Assembly (NCBI GenBank): GCA_913064925.1 | Contig: CAJYBN010000072.1 | Span: 1-12,636 of the forward strand | Direction of reading: 5' to 3' | Length of the DNA stretch: 12,636 bases | Origin: an uncultured Peptococcaceae bacterium | GTDB taxonomy: Bacteria; Bacillota; Desulfotomaculia; Desulfotomaculales; Desulfallaceae | Part shown: piece by piece, positions 5,335-12,636 of the stretch | How positions within the stretch are numbered: the stretch's first letter is position 1 | How the letters are laid out: each line of letters begins with the position of its first letter | Position numbers and translations under genes: made by a program | Notes under the pieces: model-generated | Told to the model about the DNA's origin: nothing | Database searches by the model: none | Seen by the model: the letters and a program-made list of their open reading frames with translations, nothing else

Positions 5335-5354
5335 CCATTTGGGGGGGGGTGGCC

Positions 5355-6239
5355 GTGAGGATTGCCGCCGTTGACGTGGGCAGCAATTCCACCCGTTTGC
5401 TGGTAGCCGATATCACTGCTTCAGGCAACGTGGTCCCGGTGGCGAGGGACCTGCAAACCACCCGTTTGGGTCGCGGTATGGGCGGGGGCCGCCTGCTGGC
5501 ACCCGCCATGGAAAGCACCCTGCGGGTAATTAAGCAATTTGTTGACCGGGCGGAACGGGCCGGGGCTGCGAAAATCGTAATAGCGGCCACCAGCGCGGTG
5601 CGCGACGCCGCCAACCGGGACGATTTTGCGTCGGCCGTGCGGGCAGCCACGGGCTTGGAGCTGCAGGTGCTGTCCGGTATCGAGGAAGCGCGCCTCAGCT
5701 ATCTGGGCGTTACCGGAGCGTTGGGCGATTACGTGCAGAACACCGTGGTGGTGGATATTGGGGGCGGCAGCACGGAGTTTATTTGGTGCCCGGGTGGACG
5801 GGCCCGCTTTTTCAGCGTTAATGCGGGAGCGGTGCGCATGACCGAAAACGGCTACGGCCGGGGCCAGATCAAATCCGCGCTGGAACCGGCCTTACAGTCC
5901 ATCCGGCGGGATATTTTGCCCGGGGAAGTGGTCGGCGTCGGGGGCACGGTGACCACGCTGGCGGCCGTGGCCCAAGGCCTGCGCCGGTATGACCCGGAAA
6001 AAGTGCACGGCTACCGGCTGTCCAGGCAAAGGGTTGACGAACTATACTACATGCTGCAGAATATGCCCCTGGCCGCCAGAAAGGAACTGCCGGGGCTGCA
6101 GCCAGAACGCGCCGACATCATCCCGGCCGGGACCAGGATACTGAGCAGAATTCTCCACGGCTTGGGCACCGGTCACGTGCTGGTCAGCGAGGCCGACATA
6201 TTATACGGCTTGGTCATGGAGGCGAAAAAAATGTCGTAA
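5355..6239 (+). CDS. Ppx/GppA family phosphatase
   Basis: A 294-residue exopolyphosphatase/guanosine-pentaphosphate phosphatase of the ASKHA fold. Such enzymes hydrolyse polyphosphate or pppGpp; which one cannot be decided here. Motifs are in order: RIAAVDVGSNSTRLLVAD (2-19), AATSAVRDAANRDDF (77-91), SGIEEARLSYLG with the likely catalytic Glu (107-118), VVDIGGGSTEF (132-142), and VVGVGGTVTTLAA (192-204). It is the short form without the C-terminal HD-like domain. The frame is also open from GTG 5349, but that codon is fused to a run of nine G that is the only ribosome-site candidate, and the family normally starts at M-R-I-A-A. GTG 5355 is therefore preferred. There is no room for a promoter after the preceding terminator. 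Confidence 0.9.
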   Translation: MRIAAVDVGSNSTRLLVADITASGNVVPVARDLQTTRLGRGMGGGRLLAPAMESTLRVIKQFVDRAERAGAAKIVIAATSAVRDAANRDDFASAVRAATGLELQVLSGIEEARLSYLGVTGALGDYVQNTVVVDIGGGSTEFIWCPGGRARFFSVNAGAVRMTENGYGRGQIKSALEPALQSIRRDILPGEVVGVGGTVTTLAAVAQGLRRYDPEKVHGYRLSRQRVDELYYMLQNMPLAARKELPGLQPERADIIPAGTRILSRILHGLGTGHVLVSEADILYGLVMEAKKMS

Positions 6240-6268
6240 ATTTTTATGGAATCAAATGCCAAATTAGT

Positions 6269-6312
6269 TATACTTTTCCACCCGTTTGTACTATAATGGG
6301 AGTATATTATAG
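6269..6312 (+). promoter_or_regulatory. Candidate promoter and inverted repeat before spoIIE
   Basis: A perfect TATAAT (6292-6297) lies about 25-40 bases before the gene. The best -35 at 17 bases is the poor TATACT (6269). The -10 is the left arm of a 7-bp inverted repeat, CTATAAT (6291-6297) and ATTATAG (6306-6312). B. subtilis spoIIE has a Spo0A-dependent sigma-A promoter with a wide spacer; no clear Spo0A box (TGTCGAA) was seen here. Confidence 0.4.
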
Positions 6313-6330
6313 GCACAAGGGGTGGATTTT

Positions 6331-8766
6331 TTGTTTGAAAGGGGCGAAGTTTACCCGCACGGGCGCGGCAAGGGATCAAGCGGCATTTTTTCCACCGGGC
6401 GGGTGAACGGCCGCCGGTTAAAAGATGTGCCGGAAGCCCGGTTGAAGTACGCGGCCGGGCAATTTACCCTGCTGGCATGCGGGTTATTGTTGGGCAGGGC
6501 GGTGCTTTTGGGGGAGCTTTTACCTTTCGGTGCAGCTTTTGTGGCGGCCGGCTTGGCCTTTTATCGCAAATCATCTTTGGCCGCATTGCCGGGCGCGGTT
6601 CTGGGGCTTTTTACGGTAAGCGCGGGTTGGGACCTGGCGGTGCACGCGGCATCGCTGGCGGCGGTGGGAGCGGCCGCTCTGGCTTTGCCGCGCCGGGCGG
6701 CCCGTTTTCGCTTTTTGCTGAGCGGGACGGTCTTTGCGGTGCTGGTGGTGATCGGAACCGGCTACGTGGCGGTCACCGGGCCGACAACCTACGCCTACGT
6801 ACGCGTTTTGTTCGAGGCTATTTTCGCCGCCTTGCTGGCGCTGGCTTATTATGATGCTTTCGGCGGGCTGCAGCAGGTGGCCCGCCGGGGGTACCTCCCC
6901 GGGGAAAAAATCTTCTGCCTGGTGTTGCTGCTGGCCAGTGTGGTGGCCGGTGCCGGGCAGGTGCAGTGGGCGGGCGTCAGCCCGGGAGGCGCCCTGGCCG
7001 GGCTGGTGGTGATGGCCGCGGGACACGCCGGGGGGGCTGGCTTGGGGGCGGCGGCCGGGGCGGTCATGGGCGTGCTGCCGGGCTTGGTTTTCACCGTCTC
7101 GCCGGCAGCGCCGGGGGCTTTTGCCTTTGCCGGCTTCCTGGGCGGGCTGTGCCGCGGCCTCGGCCGGCTGGGTGTGGTTACCGGTTTCATGCTGGGTAAT
7201 ACTTTACTTACCGTTTACCTGGGGAGTAACCGCGACATAGCGGGGGTTATGGGCGAATCCGCGGTGGCAGCTCTGGTTTTCCTGGTGGTGCCGGCGGCGC
7301 TGTTCACTGCGTTGCGCCAATACCTGCCCTCGCTAAACCCCTGGATGGTACCGGGGCAAGGCGAAAATAGCGTGTTTGAGCGGGTGAGCCGCTGGGGGGT
7401 TGTTTTCGAAGATATTTCCCGCATTTACGGCCGGATCGGTGCCGCCCCAGCGGAGACCGGGGAGGAAGAGGAGCGGCGCGAATGCGTTAACCAGTTGCGC
7501 AACATGACCTGCACCGGGTGCGCGCTGTACAGGGTTTGCTGGGATAGGGAACTGCAAAGTATCCGCCGTGCCCTGGAGGATTGTTTTGCGGCGGCGGAAA
7601 ACAACGGTAAGGCAGGTGAGGCCGACCTGGCCGAGGTCCTGCGCCAGCGGTGTTCCCGCACGGGTGAGCTGCTGGTGGGCATCAACTGCCTATATCGCAT
7701 GCGGCAGATGAAACGCTACTGGGAGAAGAGCATGCAGGAAAACAGGAACCTGGTTTCCGAGCACATGCGCGGCATGCGCGGGGTGGTAGAAAACCTGGCC
7801 CGGGCGATGGAGGCGGAAAGCAGGCCCTGGCGGCAGCGGGCGGATCAATTGAAGCAAGAACTCAAGCAGGCCGGCACGCCCGTGGCTGAGCTGGCGCTTT
7901 ATCCCGCCTCCGGGGGCTGCGAGGTGGAAATAATCATGCCGGCCTGCGGTGGCGGCCAGGTGTGCCGCTATAACGTGGTACCCCTCGTAAACCGTTTGAC
8001 CGGCATGAACCTGGTACAGGCCGGCAGGAATTGCCCGCCGGGCGGCAGTGAGGATTTTTGCCGCATCCGGCTTTATCCCGACTTGCGCTATACTCTGCAA
8101 CTGGGCGCGGCAAGCGCGGCCGGCAGCGGGCATCCGGTTTGCGGCGATAAGTACACCATTTTACCATTAAACGGCGGGCTGCTGGCCGTTATGCTCAGCG
8201 ATGGTATGGGCGCGGGCCCGGCGGCGGCGGTGGAGAGCGGCGCCGCCCTGGCGCTGCTGCAGCAGCTGTTGAAAACCGGGTATGGGCTGGAGCTGGCCAT
8301 ACGCACCGTCAACTCGGTGCTAATGCAGCGCTTGCCGGCAGACCATTTTGTCACGGTAGACGTCTGCCTGGCAGACCTGTACGCAGGCAAAGCGAAAGTA
8401 GTGAAAATCGGGGCGTCGCCAAGCTTTCACGTGCGACGCAACAGGGTGGACGTAATTCGGGCCCGCTCGCTGCCGGCGGGGATTGTGGACGAAATAAGCA
8501 TATTTTCCGCCGAAAGGGAATTCGCCACCGGGGATATGCTGGTGATGGTCACCGACGGGGTGCTAGACGCCTACCGCGGCGATGGAGAAAGGGAGCAATG
8601 GGTAACGGCGGTGCTGGAAGAAATAGTTGACCTGCCCCCCCAAGAGGTAGCCGACCTGATACTGCGCCTGGCGATGAGCGGCAGCGGGGGGAGGCACGAC
8701 GATATGACGGTGCTGGTTGCGCGCGTGGAAAAACCCCCGCCACCGGACCAGGTTAATCCCGTTTAA
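6331..8766 (+). CDS. spoIIE: Stage II sporulation protein E, PP2C phosphatase
   Basis: An 811-residue SpoIIE. This membrane phosphatase dephosphorylates SpoIIAA, which frees sigma-F in the forespore; it also interacts with FtsZ at the polar septum. Roughly residues 40-335 are a run of about ten hydrophobic segments. A central cytoplasmic region includes CTGCALYRVC near residue 393, a Cys cluster usual for the family. The C-terminal PP2C domain (about 595-805) holds the metal-binding acids: GDKY (Asp606), SDGMG (Asp624), TDG (Asp742) and the second Asp of DDMTV (791). The frame opens at GTG 6322, but AGGGGTGG (6318-6325) overlaps that codon and is well placed for TTG 6331, so the latter is chosen. 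Length and order match the family (about 800-830). Confidence 0.94.
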   Translation: MFERGEVYPHGRGKGSSGIFSTGRVNGRRLKDVPEARLKYAAGQFTLLACGLLLGRAVLLGELLPFGAAFVAAGLAFYRKSSLAALPGAVLGLFTVSAGWDLAVHAASLAAVGAAALALPRRAARFRFLLSGTVFAVLVVIGTGYVAVTGPTTYAYVRVLFEAIFAALLALAYYDAFGGLQQVARRGYLPGEKIFCLVLLLASVVAGAGQVQWAGVSPGGALAGLVVMAAGHAGGAGLGAAAGAVMGVLPGLVFTVSPAAPGAFAFAGFLGGLCRGLGRLGVVTGFMLGNTLLTVYLGSNRDIAGVMGESAVAALVFLVVPAALFTALRQYLPSLNPWMVPGQGENSVFERVSRWGVVFEDISRIYGRIGAAPAETGEEEERRECVNQLRNMTCTGCALYRVCWDRELQSIRRALEDCFAAAENNGKAGEADLAEVLRQRCSRTGELLVGINCLYRMRQMKRYWEKSMQENRNLVSEHMRGMRGVVENLARAMEAESRPWRQRADQLKQELKQAGTPVAELALYPASGGCEVEIIMPACGGGQVCRYNVVPLVNRLTGMNLVQAGRNCPPGGSEDFCRIRLYPDLRYTLQLGAASAAGSGHPVCGDKYTILPLNGGLLAVMLSDGMGAGPAAAVESGAALALLQQLLKTGYGLELAIRTVNSVLMQRLPADHFVTVDVCLADLYAGKAKVVKIGASPSFHVRRNRVDVIRARSLPAGIVDEISIFSAEREFATGDMLVMVTDGVLDAYRGDGEREQWVTAVLEEIVDLPPQEVADLILRLAMSGSGGRHDDMTVLVARVEKPPPPDQVNPV

Positions 8767-8790
8767 TCTTATCCCTATTACATACATAAT

Positions 8791-8811
8791 AAATGGCCGC
8801 GGGCCATTTTT
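8791..8811 (+). terminator. Rho-independent terminator after spoIIE
   Basis: AAATGGCC (8791-8798) pairs perfectly with GGCCATTT (8802-8809) around a GCG loop, with five T at 8807-8811. It ends spoIIE transcription 80 bases before tilS. I see no convincing promoter in 8812-8891. Confidence 0.85.
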
Positions 8812-8891
8812 CTATTTACTATGCAATTATAGAAGGAAAATTTTTCGCTTATGTTGAAATTATAAAAACAAGAATATTGCGGGTGAGCTTT

Positions 8892-10343
8892 ATGCCTCTG
8901 GTCCAGCACGTGGCCGAGCAGATAAAAAGGCATGCCATGGTCAATGCCGGTGAAACCGTCGTGGTTGGTGTTTCCGGCGGGCCTGATTCCGTAGCTTTGT
9001 TGCACATACTTAACCGGTTGAGGGACGATTTGGGTATACGGCTGGTGGTGGCCCATTTAAACCACCGGTTGCGCGGCGCCGAGGCGGAAGCCGACGCCCG
9101 TTTTGTGCGTGAACTGGCAGAAAGCCTTAGATTAGAAGCGCACGTGGAATCGCGCGACGTAGCTGTTTACGGCAAAGAAAAAGGAGTATCCATTCAGGTA
9201 GCGGCCCGGGAGATCCGGTACGGTTTTCTCAGCGAGGTGGCTGTGCAAACGGGCGCGGCGCGGGTGGCGCTAGGGCACCATGCCGACGACCAAGCCGAAA
9301 CAATTTTGCTGCACTTCATCAGGGGAACCGGCCCCGGGGGGCTTAGGGGCATGCTTCCCGTGCGGGACGGTTTTTTTATTCGCCCCCTGCTGGGTGTTAG
9401 GCGTCACAGTATCGAGGCCTATTGCCGGTACCATAACCTGCCCACCAGGCAAGATTCCAGCAATCTACAGCTAAAGTACCTGCGCAACCGGGTAAGGCTG
9501 GAATTGATACCGCTGTTGGAAAAACATTACAACCCAAGCTTGGTTGACACCATCAACCGCCTGGGCGAAATTAGCCGGGAGGAGGACCGTTACCTGGAGG
9601 AGCAGGCCCGGGAGCATTATTACCGGTTCAAGACGGGCACGAGCGGCGGGCGTGTGGGCCTGGACAGAGAGCGGTTGCTTTCCCTGCCGCCCGCCCTGGT
9701 GCGCCGGGTGGTGCGGTTGGCCTGGATGGAAATCAGCGGCAGTAAGGATGGCCTGCATTTCCGGCATATAGATCAAATTATGGAAATAATAAGGGGAGGG
9801 GGAGGTTACCGGGAAATTGCGCTGCCGAAAAATATAGTATGCAAAAAGCACTACGGCCTGGTAGAATTTGTCCTGGGAGGGGAAAATGAGGAAGTTCCTT
9901 TTTACCAGTACCGCTTGAAGGTACCCGGCGTTACCGCCGTCCCCGAATTGGGGGTTTCCATCGAAGCGCAAATACTACCTGCCGGAGAGGCGGGCGACCC
10001 CGCCCTGCTGAACCAAAAAGAAGCCCTGCTGGATTATGATCGCCTAACCATGCCCCTGGTGGTAAGGCGGCGGTTGGCAGGAGATCGTTTTCAGCCGCTG
10101 GGACTGGACGGGACGGTAAAGTTAAAAAAGTTTTTCATTGATCATAAAATTCCCCGCAACATGCGGGATCGCATTCCACTGGTGGTTTCCGGAAACGAGA
10201 TAATATGGGTGGCGGGTTTACGTCCGGGTGATAAATGGAAGGTTACCGATAAGACAACGACCTGCCTGCGGTTATACATCGACGATTACAGGGGTAATTT
10301 TTGTGACAAGCTATATGAGAACAGGCATAAATTTTTTAGTTGA
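8892..10343 (+). CDS. tilS: tRNA(Ile)-lysidine synthase
   Basis: A 483-residue TilS. It attaches lysine to C34 of the CAU-anticodon tRNA-Ile using ATP, so that the tRNA reads AUA as isoleucine; the enzyme is essential. The N-terminal PP-loop ATPase domain shows VVVGVSGGPDSVALL (23-37), VVAHLNHRLRG (near 50-60), and GHHADDQAETILLHFIRGTG (near 129-148). The C-terminal TilS domain is also complete: VVRRRLAGDRFQPLG, then KLKKFFIDHKIPRNMRDRIPLV near 415-436. ATG 8892 follows GGGTGA (8881-8886). The frame stays open upstream to 8793, but that extension runs through the spoIIE terminator and is not accepted. The stop codon overlaps the ftsH promoter. Confidence 0.95.
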   Translation: MPLVQHVAEQIKRHAMVNAGETVVVGVSGGPDSVALLHILNRLRDDLGIRLVVAHLNHRLRGAEAEADARFVRELAESLRLEAHVESRDVAVYGKEKGVSIQVAAREIRYGFLSEVAVQTGAARVALGHHADDQAETILLHFIRGTGPGGLRGMLPVRDGFFIRPLLGVRRHSIEAYCRYHNLPTRQDSSNLQLKYLRNRVRLELIPLLEKHYNPSLVDTINRLGEISREEDRYLEEQAREHYYRFKTGTSGGRVGLDRERLLSLPPALVRRVVRLAWMEISGSKDGLHFRHIDQIMEIIRGGGGYREIALPKNIVCKKHYGLVEFVLGGENEEVPFYQYRLKVPGVTAVPELGVSIEAQILPAGEAGDPALLNQKEALLDYDRLTMPLVVRRRLAGDRFQPLGLDGTVKLKKFFIDHKIPRNMRDRIPLVVSGNEIIWVAGLRPGDKWKVTDKTTTCLRLYIDDYRGNFCDKLYENRHKFFS

Positions 10344-10368
10344 AAGAGTGGTTCTTTTTTGTTAAAAT
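10340..10368 (+). promoter_or_regulatory. Sigma-A promoter for ftsH
   Basis: TTGAAA (10340-10345) and TAAAAT (10363-10368) match 5 of 6 positions each, with a 17-base spacer. The -35 overlaps the tilS stop codon. The start point would be near 10375, giving a 40-base leader. Confidence 0.7.
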
Positions 10369-10415
10369 GCTTTTCATGGGCTGATTTACCCGGGCATTGA
10401 GAGGAGTGGCTTTGT

Positions 10416-12242
10416 TTGAACAAGGTCATGAAAAACCTTAGTATATATTTGCTGATTGTACTTGTTACCATTGCCCTGATTAAATACACTTCTCCGGAAA
10501 ACCCCGCGGTGGAAGAATGGCGCTACGATCAATTTTACCAGGCACTGAACCAGGGACAGATCAAGCAGGTAACCATCCAACCCGACGACGGCACCACGCT
10601 GATTAAGGGTGAGAAGCTCAACGGCACGCAGTTCCAGGTGCGCGGTACCGTACCCGGCACAGAAAAACTGGAAGACATCTTGCTGGAAAAACAAATTAGC
10701 TATACCGTCGTACCGCCCCCCGAGCCGGGCTGGTGGACCGGGCTGTTGACTACCCTGTTGCCCATATTAATATTTGTCTTGCTGTTCTTCTTCCTCATGC
10801 AGCAGACCCAGGGCGGCGGCAACCGGGTGATGTCCTTCGGTAAGAGCCGAGCTAGGTTGCACACCGACGACAAGAAAAAAGTCACCTTTAATGACGTGGC
10901 GGGGGCGGACGAGGTTAAAGAGGAACTGCAGGAAATCGTAGAATTTTTAAAGAACCCGAAAAAGTTCAATGAGCTGGGGGCGCGCATCCCCAAGGGCGTG
11001 CTGCTGTTCGGCCCGCCCGGCACCGGTAAGACCCTGCTGGCCCGCGCCGTGGCCGGTGAGGCTGGGGTACCTTTTTTCAGCATCAGCGGTTCGGACTTCG
11101 TGGAAATGTTTGTAGGCGTCGGCGCCTCCCGGGTGCGCGACCTGTTCGACCAGGCCAAGAAAAACGCGCCCTGCATAGTTTTTGTCGATGAAATTGACGC
11201 CGTGGGGCGCCAGCGGGGCGCCGGTTTGGGCGGCGGCCACGATGAGCGCGAGCAGACTTTGAACCAGCTACTGGTGGAAATGGACGGTTTCGAAGCCAAT
11301 GAGGGTATCATCATAATCGCCGCCACCTACCGCCCGGACATACTGGACCCTGCCCTGCTGCGGCCGGGTCGCTTTGACCGCGAGGTGGTGGTGGATATTC
11401 CCGACGTCAACGGCCGCAAGGATATATTGAAGGTGCACGCCCGCGGTAAGCCGCTGGCCGCCGACGTGGACATCGACGTGCTGGCCAGGCGCACTCCCGG
11501 TTTTACCGGCGCCGACCTGGCCAACCTGATGAACGAGGCCGCACTGCTGGCGGCCAGGCGTAATAAAAAGGAAATCGGCCAGGCAGAGCTGGAAGATTCC
11601 ATAGAACGGGTCATTGCCGGGCCCGAGAAAAAATCGCGGGTTATCAGCGAGGAAGAAAAGAGATTGGTATCTTATCACGAGGCGGGGCACGCGGTGGTAG
11701 GCTACTTATTGCCGCATACCGACCCGGTGCATAAGGTGTCTATCATCCCCCGCGGCCGGGCCGGTGGTTATACGCTATTGCTACCCAAGGAGGACCGCCG
11801 TTTTATGACCAAGTCCCAGCTAATGGACCAGGTAACTATGCTGCTGGGCGGCCGGGTGGCCGAAGCGCTGGTGCTAAAGGAGATCAGCACCGGGGCCCAA
11901 AATGACCTGGAGCGTTCCACCGAGCTGGTGCGCAAAATGGTCATGGAATATGGCATGAGCGACGAGCTGGGTCCCATGACGCTGGGCCACAAGCAAGAAA
12001 CGGTGTTCCTGGGCCGGGATATAGCGCGGGACAGGAACTACGGAGAAGAAGTAGCCGCCGCCATCGACCGGGAAGTAAAGAACATCATCGAGAAAAATTA
12101 CAACCGCGCCAGGGACTTGTTGAACAAGCACATCGAGATCCTGCATCTTATTGCCCGCAAGTTGATGGAAAAGGAAACACTAGAAGCAAACGAGTTCGGC
12201 GCCATTATGCGGGAGGCGGGCGTCGAAGCCAACAAAGCGTAA
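10416..12242 (+). CDS. ftsH: ATP-dependent zinc metalloprotease FtsH
   Basis: A 608-residue FtsH, a hexameric membrane AAA+ protease that degrades membrane and regulatory proteins; in B. subtilis it is needed for normal sporulation. Two membrane segments (about 6-23 and 108-130) flank the external domain. The ATPase has Walker A GPPGTGKT (199-206), pore motif FVG, Walker B IVFVDEID, and arginine fingers in RPGRFDR. The peptidase has HEAGH (His421-His425) and the third zinc ligand in QNDLE (about Asp497). The start is TTG 10416, nine bases after AGGAG; ATG 10428 is an alternative. Oddity: residue 305, the sensor-1 position of the AATNRPD motif, is Tyr (codon TAC) instead of the near-universal Asn (see findings). 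Otherwise complete. Confidence 0.96.
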   Translation: MNKVMKNLSIYLLIVLVTIALIKYTSPENPAVEEWRYDQFYQALNQGQIKQVTIQPDDGTTLIKGEKLNGTQFQVRGTVPGTEKLEDILLEKQISYTVVPPPEPGWWTGLLTTLLPILIFVLLFFFLMQQTQGGGNRVMSFGKSRARLHTDDKKKVTFNDVAGADEVKEELQEIVEFLKNPKKFNELGARIPKGVLLFGPPGTGKTLLARAVAGEAGVPFFSISGSDFVEMFVGVGASRVRDLFDQAKKNAPCIVFVDEIDAVGRQRGAGLGGGHDEREQTLNQLLVEMDGFEANEGIIIIAATYRPDILDPALLRPGRFDREVVVDIPDVNGRKDILKVHARGKPLAADVDIDVLARRTPGFTGADLANLMNEAALLAARRNKKEIGQAELEDSIERVIAGPEKKSRVISEEEKRLVSYHEAGHAVVGYLLPHTDPVHKVSIIPRGRAGGYTLLLPKEDRRFMTKSQLMDQVTMLLGGRVAEALVLKEISTGAQNDLERSTELVRKMVMEYGMSDELGPMTLGHKQETVFLGRDIARDRNYGEEVAAAIDREVKNIIEKNYNRARDLLNKHIEILHLIARKLMEKETLEANEFGAIMREAGVEANKA

Positions 12243-12255
12243 GGAGGGCGGGAAA

Positions 12256-12636
12256 TTGGAACGCACATACGTTATGGTTAAGCCGGACGGCGTGCAGAGA
12301 AACCTGGTAGGGGAAATTATCACCCGTTTTGAAAAAAAAGGCCTCAAAATCGTGGCCCTGAAGATGATGCATATTGACAGGGAACTGGCTGAACGCCACT
12401 ACGGCGAACACAAGGGGAAACCGTTTTTTGCGCCGCTGGTAGATTACATTACCTCCGGCCCGGTGGTGGCCATGGTGCTGGAAGGTAAAGACGCGGTAAA
12501 TACCGTGCGGGCAATGATGGGCGCCACCGACCCCTTGCAGGCGGACCCGGGGACCATTCGCGGTACCTATGGCATGGACATCGGCCGCAACGTGGTGCAC
12601 GGTTCCGATTCCCCGGCCAGCGCGGCGAGGGAAATA
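12256..12636 (+). CDS. ndk: Nucleoside diphosphate kinase, 5' part
   Basis: The first 127 residues of NDP kinase, cut by the window end; the family is about 150 residues. The enzyme moves the gamma phosphate of ATP to nucleoside diphosphates through a phosphohistidine. MERTYVMVKPDGVQRNLVGE opens the protein, and SGPVVAMVLEG (67-77) and GATDPLQADPGTIRG (89-103) follow. The active-site His115 lies in NVVHGSDS. The start is TTG 12256, seven bases after AGGAGGG (12242-12248), which itself overlaps the ftsH stop codon. With only 13 bases between stop and start and no terminator, ndk is probably co-transcribed with ftsH. Confidence 0.95.
   Translation, partial: MERTYVMVKPDGVQRNLVGEIITRFEKKGLKIVALKMMHIDRELAERHYGEHKGKPFFAPLVDYITSGPVVAMVLEGKDAVNTVRAMMGATDPLQADPGTIRGTYGMDIGRNVVHGSDSPASAAREI

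Noticed and set aside
8793..8891. N-terminal extension of tilS by 33 codons
   Set aside because: It starts inside the spoIIE terminator and lacks a ribosome site; the normal TilS N-terminus begins at ATG 8892 with GGGTGA before it.
10344..10358. Weak hairpin AAAGAG/TTCTTT followed by T after tilS
   Set aside because: Short, AT-rich stem that overlaps the ftsH promoter; too weak to call a terminator.
10700..11326. Long open frame on the minus strand opposite ftsH (about 208 codons)
   Set aside because: It lies wholly inside the highly conserved ftsH gene, has no good ribosome site, and its Ser/Pro-rich composition is typical of antisense shadows in GC-rich DNA.

Overview
The window is GC-rich chromosomal DNA from an endospore-forming Firmicute. 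Gene content, order and the frequent GTG/TTG starts suggest a Peptococcaceae-type clostridium (Desulfotomaculum/Pelotomaculum relatives); this assignment is inferred from reading the proteins, not from a search. It is an expanded version of the conserved region known in Bacillus subtilis as rqcP(yabO)-yabP-yabQ-divIC-yabR-spoIIE-tilS-ftsH. No mobile element, CRISPR array, tRNA or rRNA was seen.

Left part (1-2968). The 3' end of an HU gene is followed by the S4-domain ribosome-rescue gene rqcP and a terminator that starts at its stop codon. Next come an unrecognised 99-residue protein, a SpoIID/LytB-domain lipoprotein, and the sporulation genes yabP and yabQ. Sequences resembling sigma-E promoters precede the SpoIID-like gene and yabP. 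A bidirectional terminator closes this part.

Middle part (2994-4828). spoIIR lies on the minus strand, divergent from a small winged-helix protein. The gap between them holds two sigma-F/sigma-G-like promoters facing apart; the one for the winged-helix gene is an exact fit. Then a stand-alone sigma-70 region 4-like protein and divIC form a two-gene unit. Its sigma-A promoter is overlaid by five TGT triplets spaced exactly 11 bp apart.

Right part (4846-12636). A perfect-hexamer sigma-A promoter drives yabR (S1 domain). A strong terminator follows, with almost no space before a Ppx/GppA phosphatase gene. Then come spoIIE, tilS, ftsH (own sigma-A promoter) and the start of ndk. The hypoxanthine phosphoribosyltransferase gene that sits between tilS and ftsH in B. 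subtilis is absent.

Together the genes link cell division (DivIC, FtsH), the start of compartment-specific sporulation (SpoIIE activates sigma-F; SpoIIR signals to activate sigma-E; YabP, YabQ and possibly the SpoIID-like protein act under sigma-E) and translation maintenance (RqcP, YabR, TilS). No wholly new system is evident. The points most worth checking are a Tyr in place of the normally invariant sensor-1 Asn of FtsH, the 11-bp-phased promoter array, the forespore-type promoter of the winged-helix gene, and the two small DNA-binding proteins between spoIIR and divIC.
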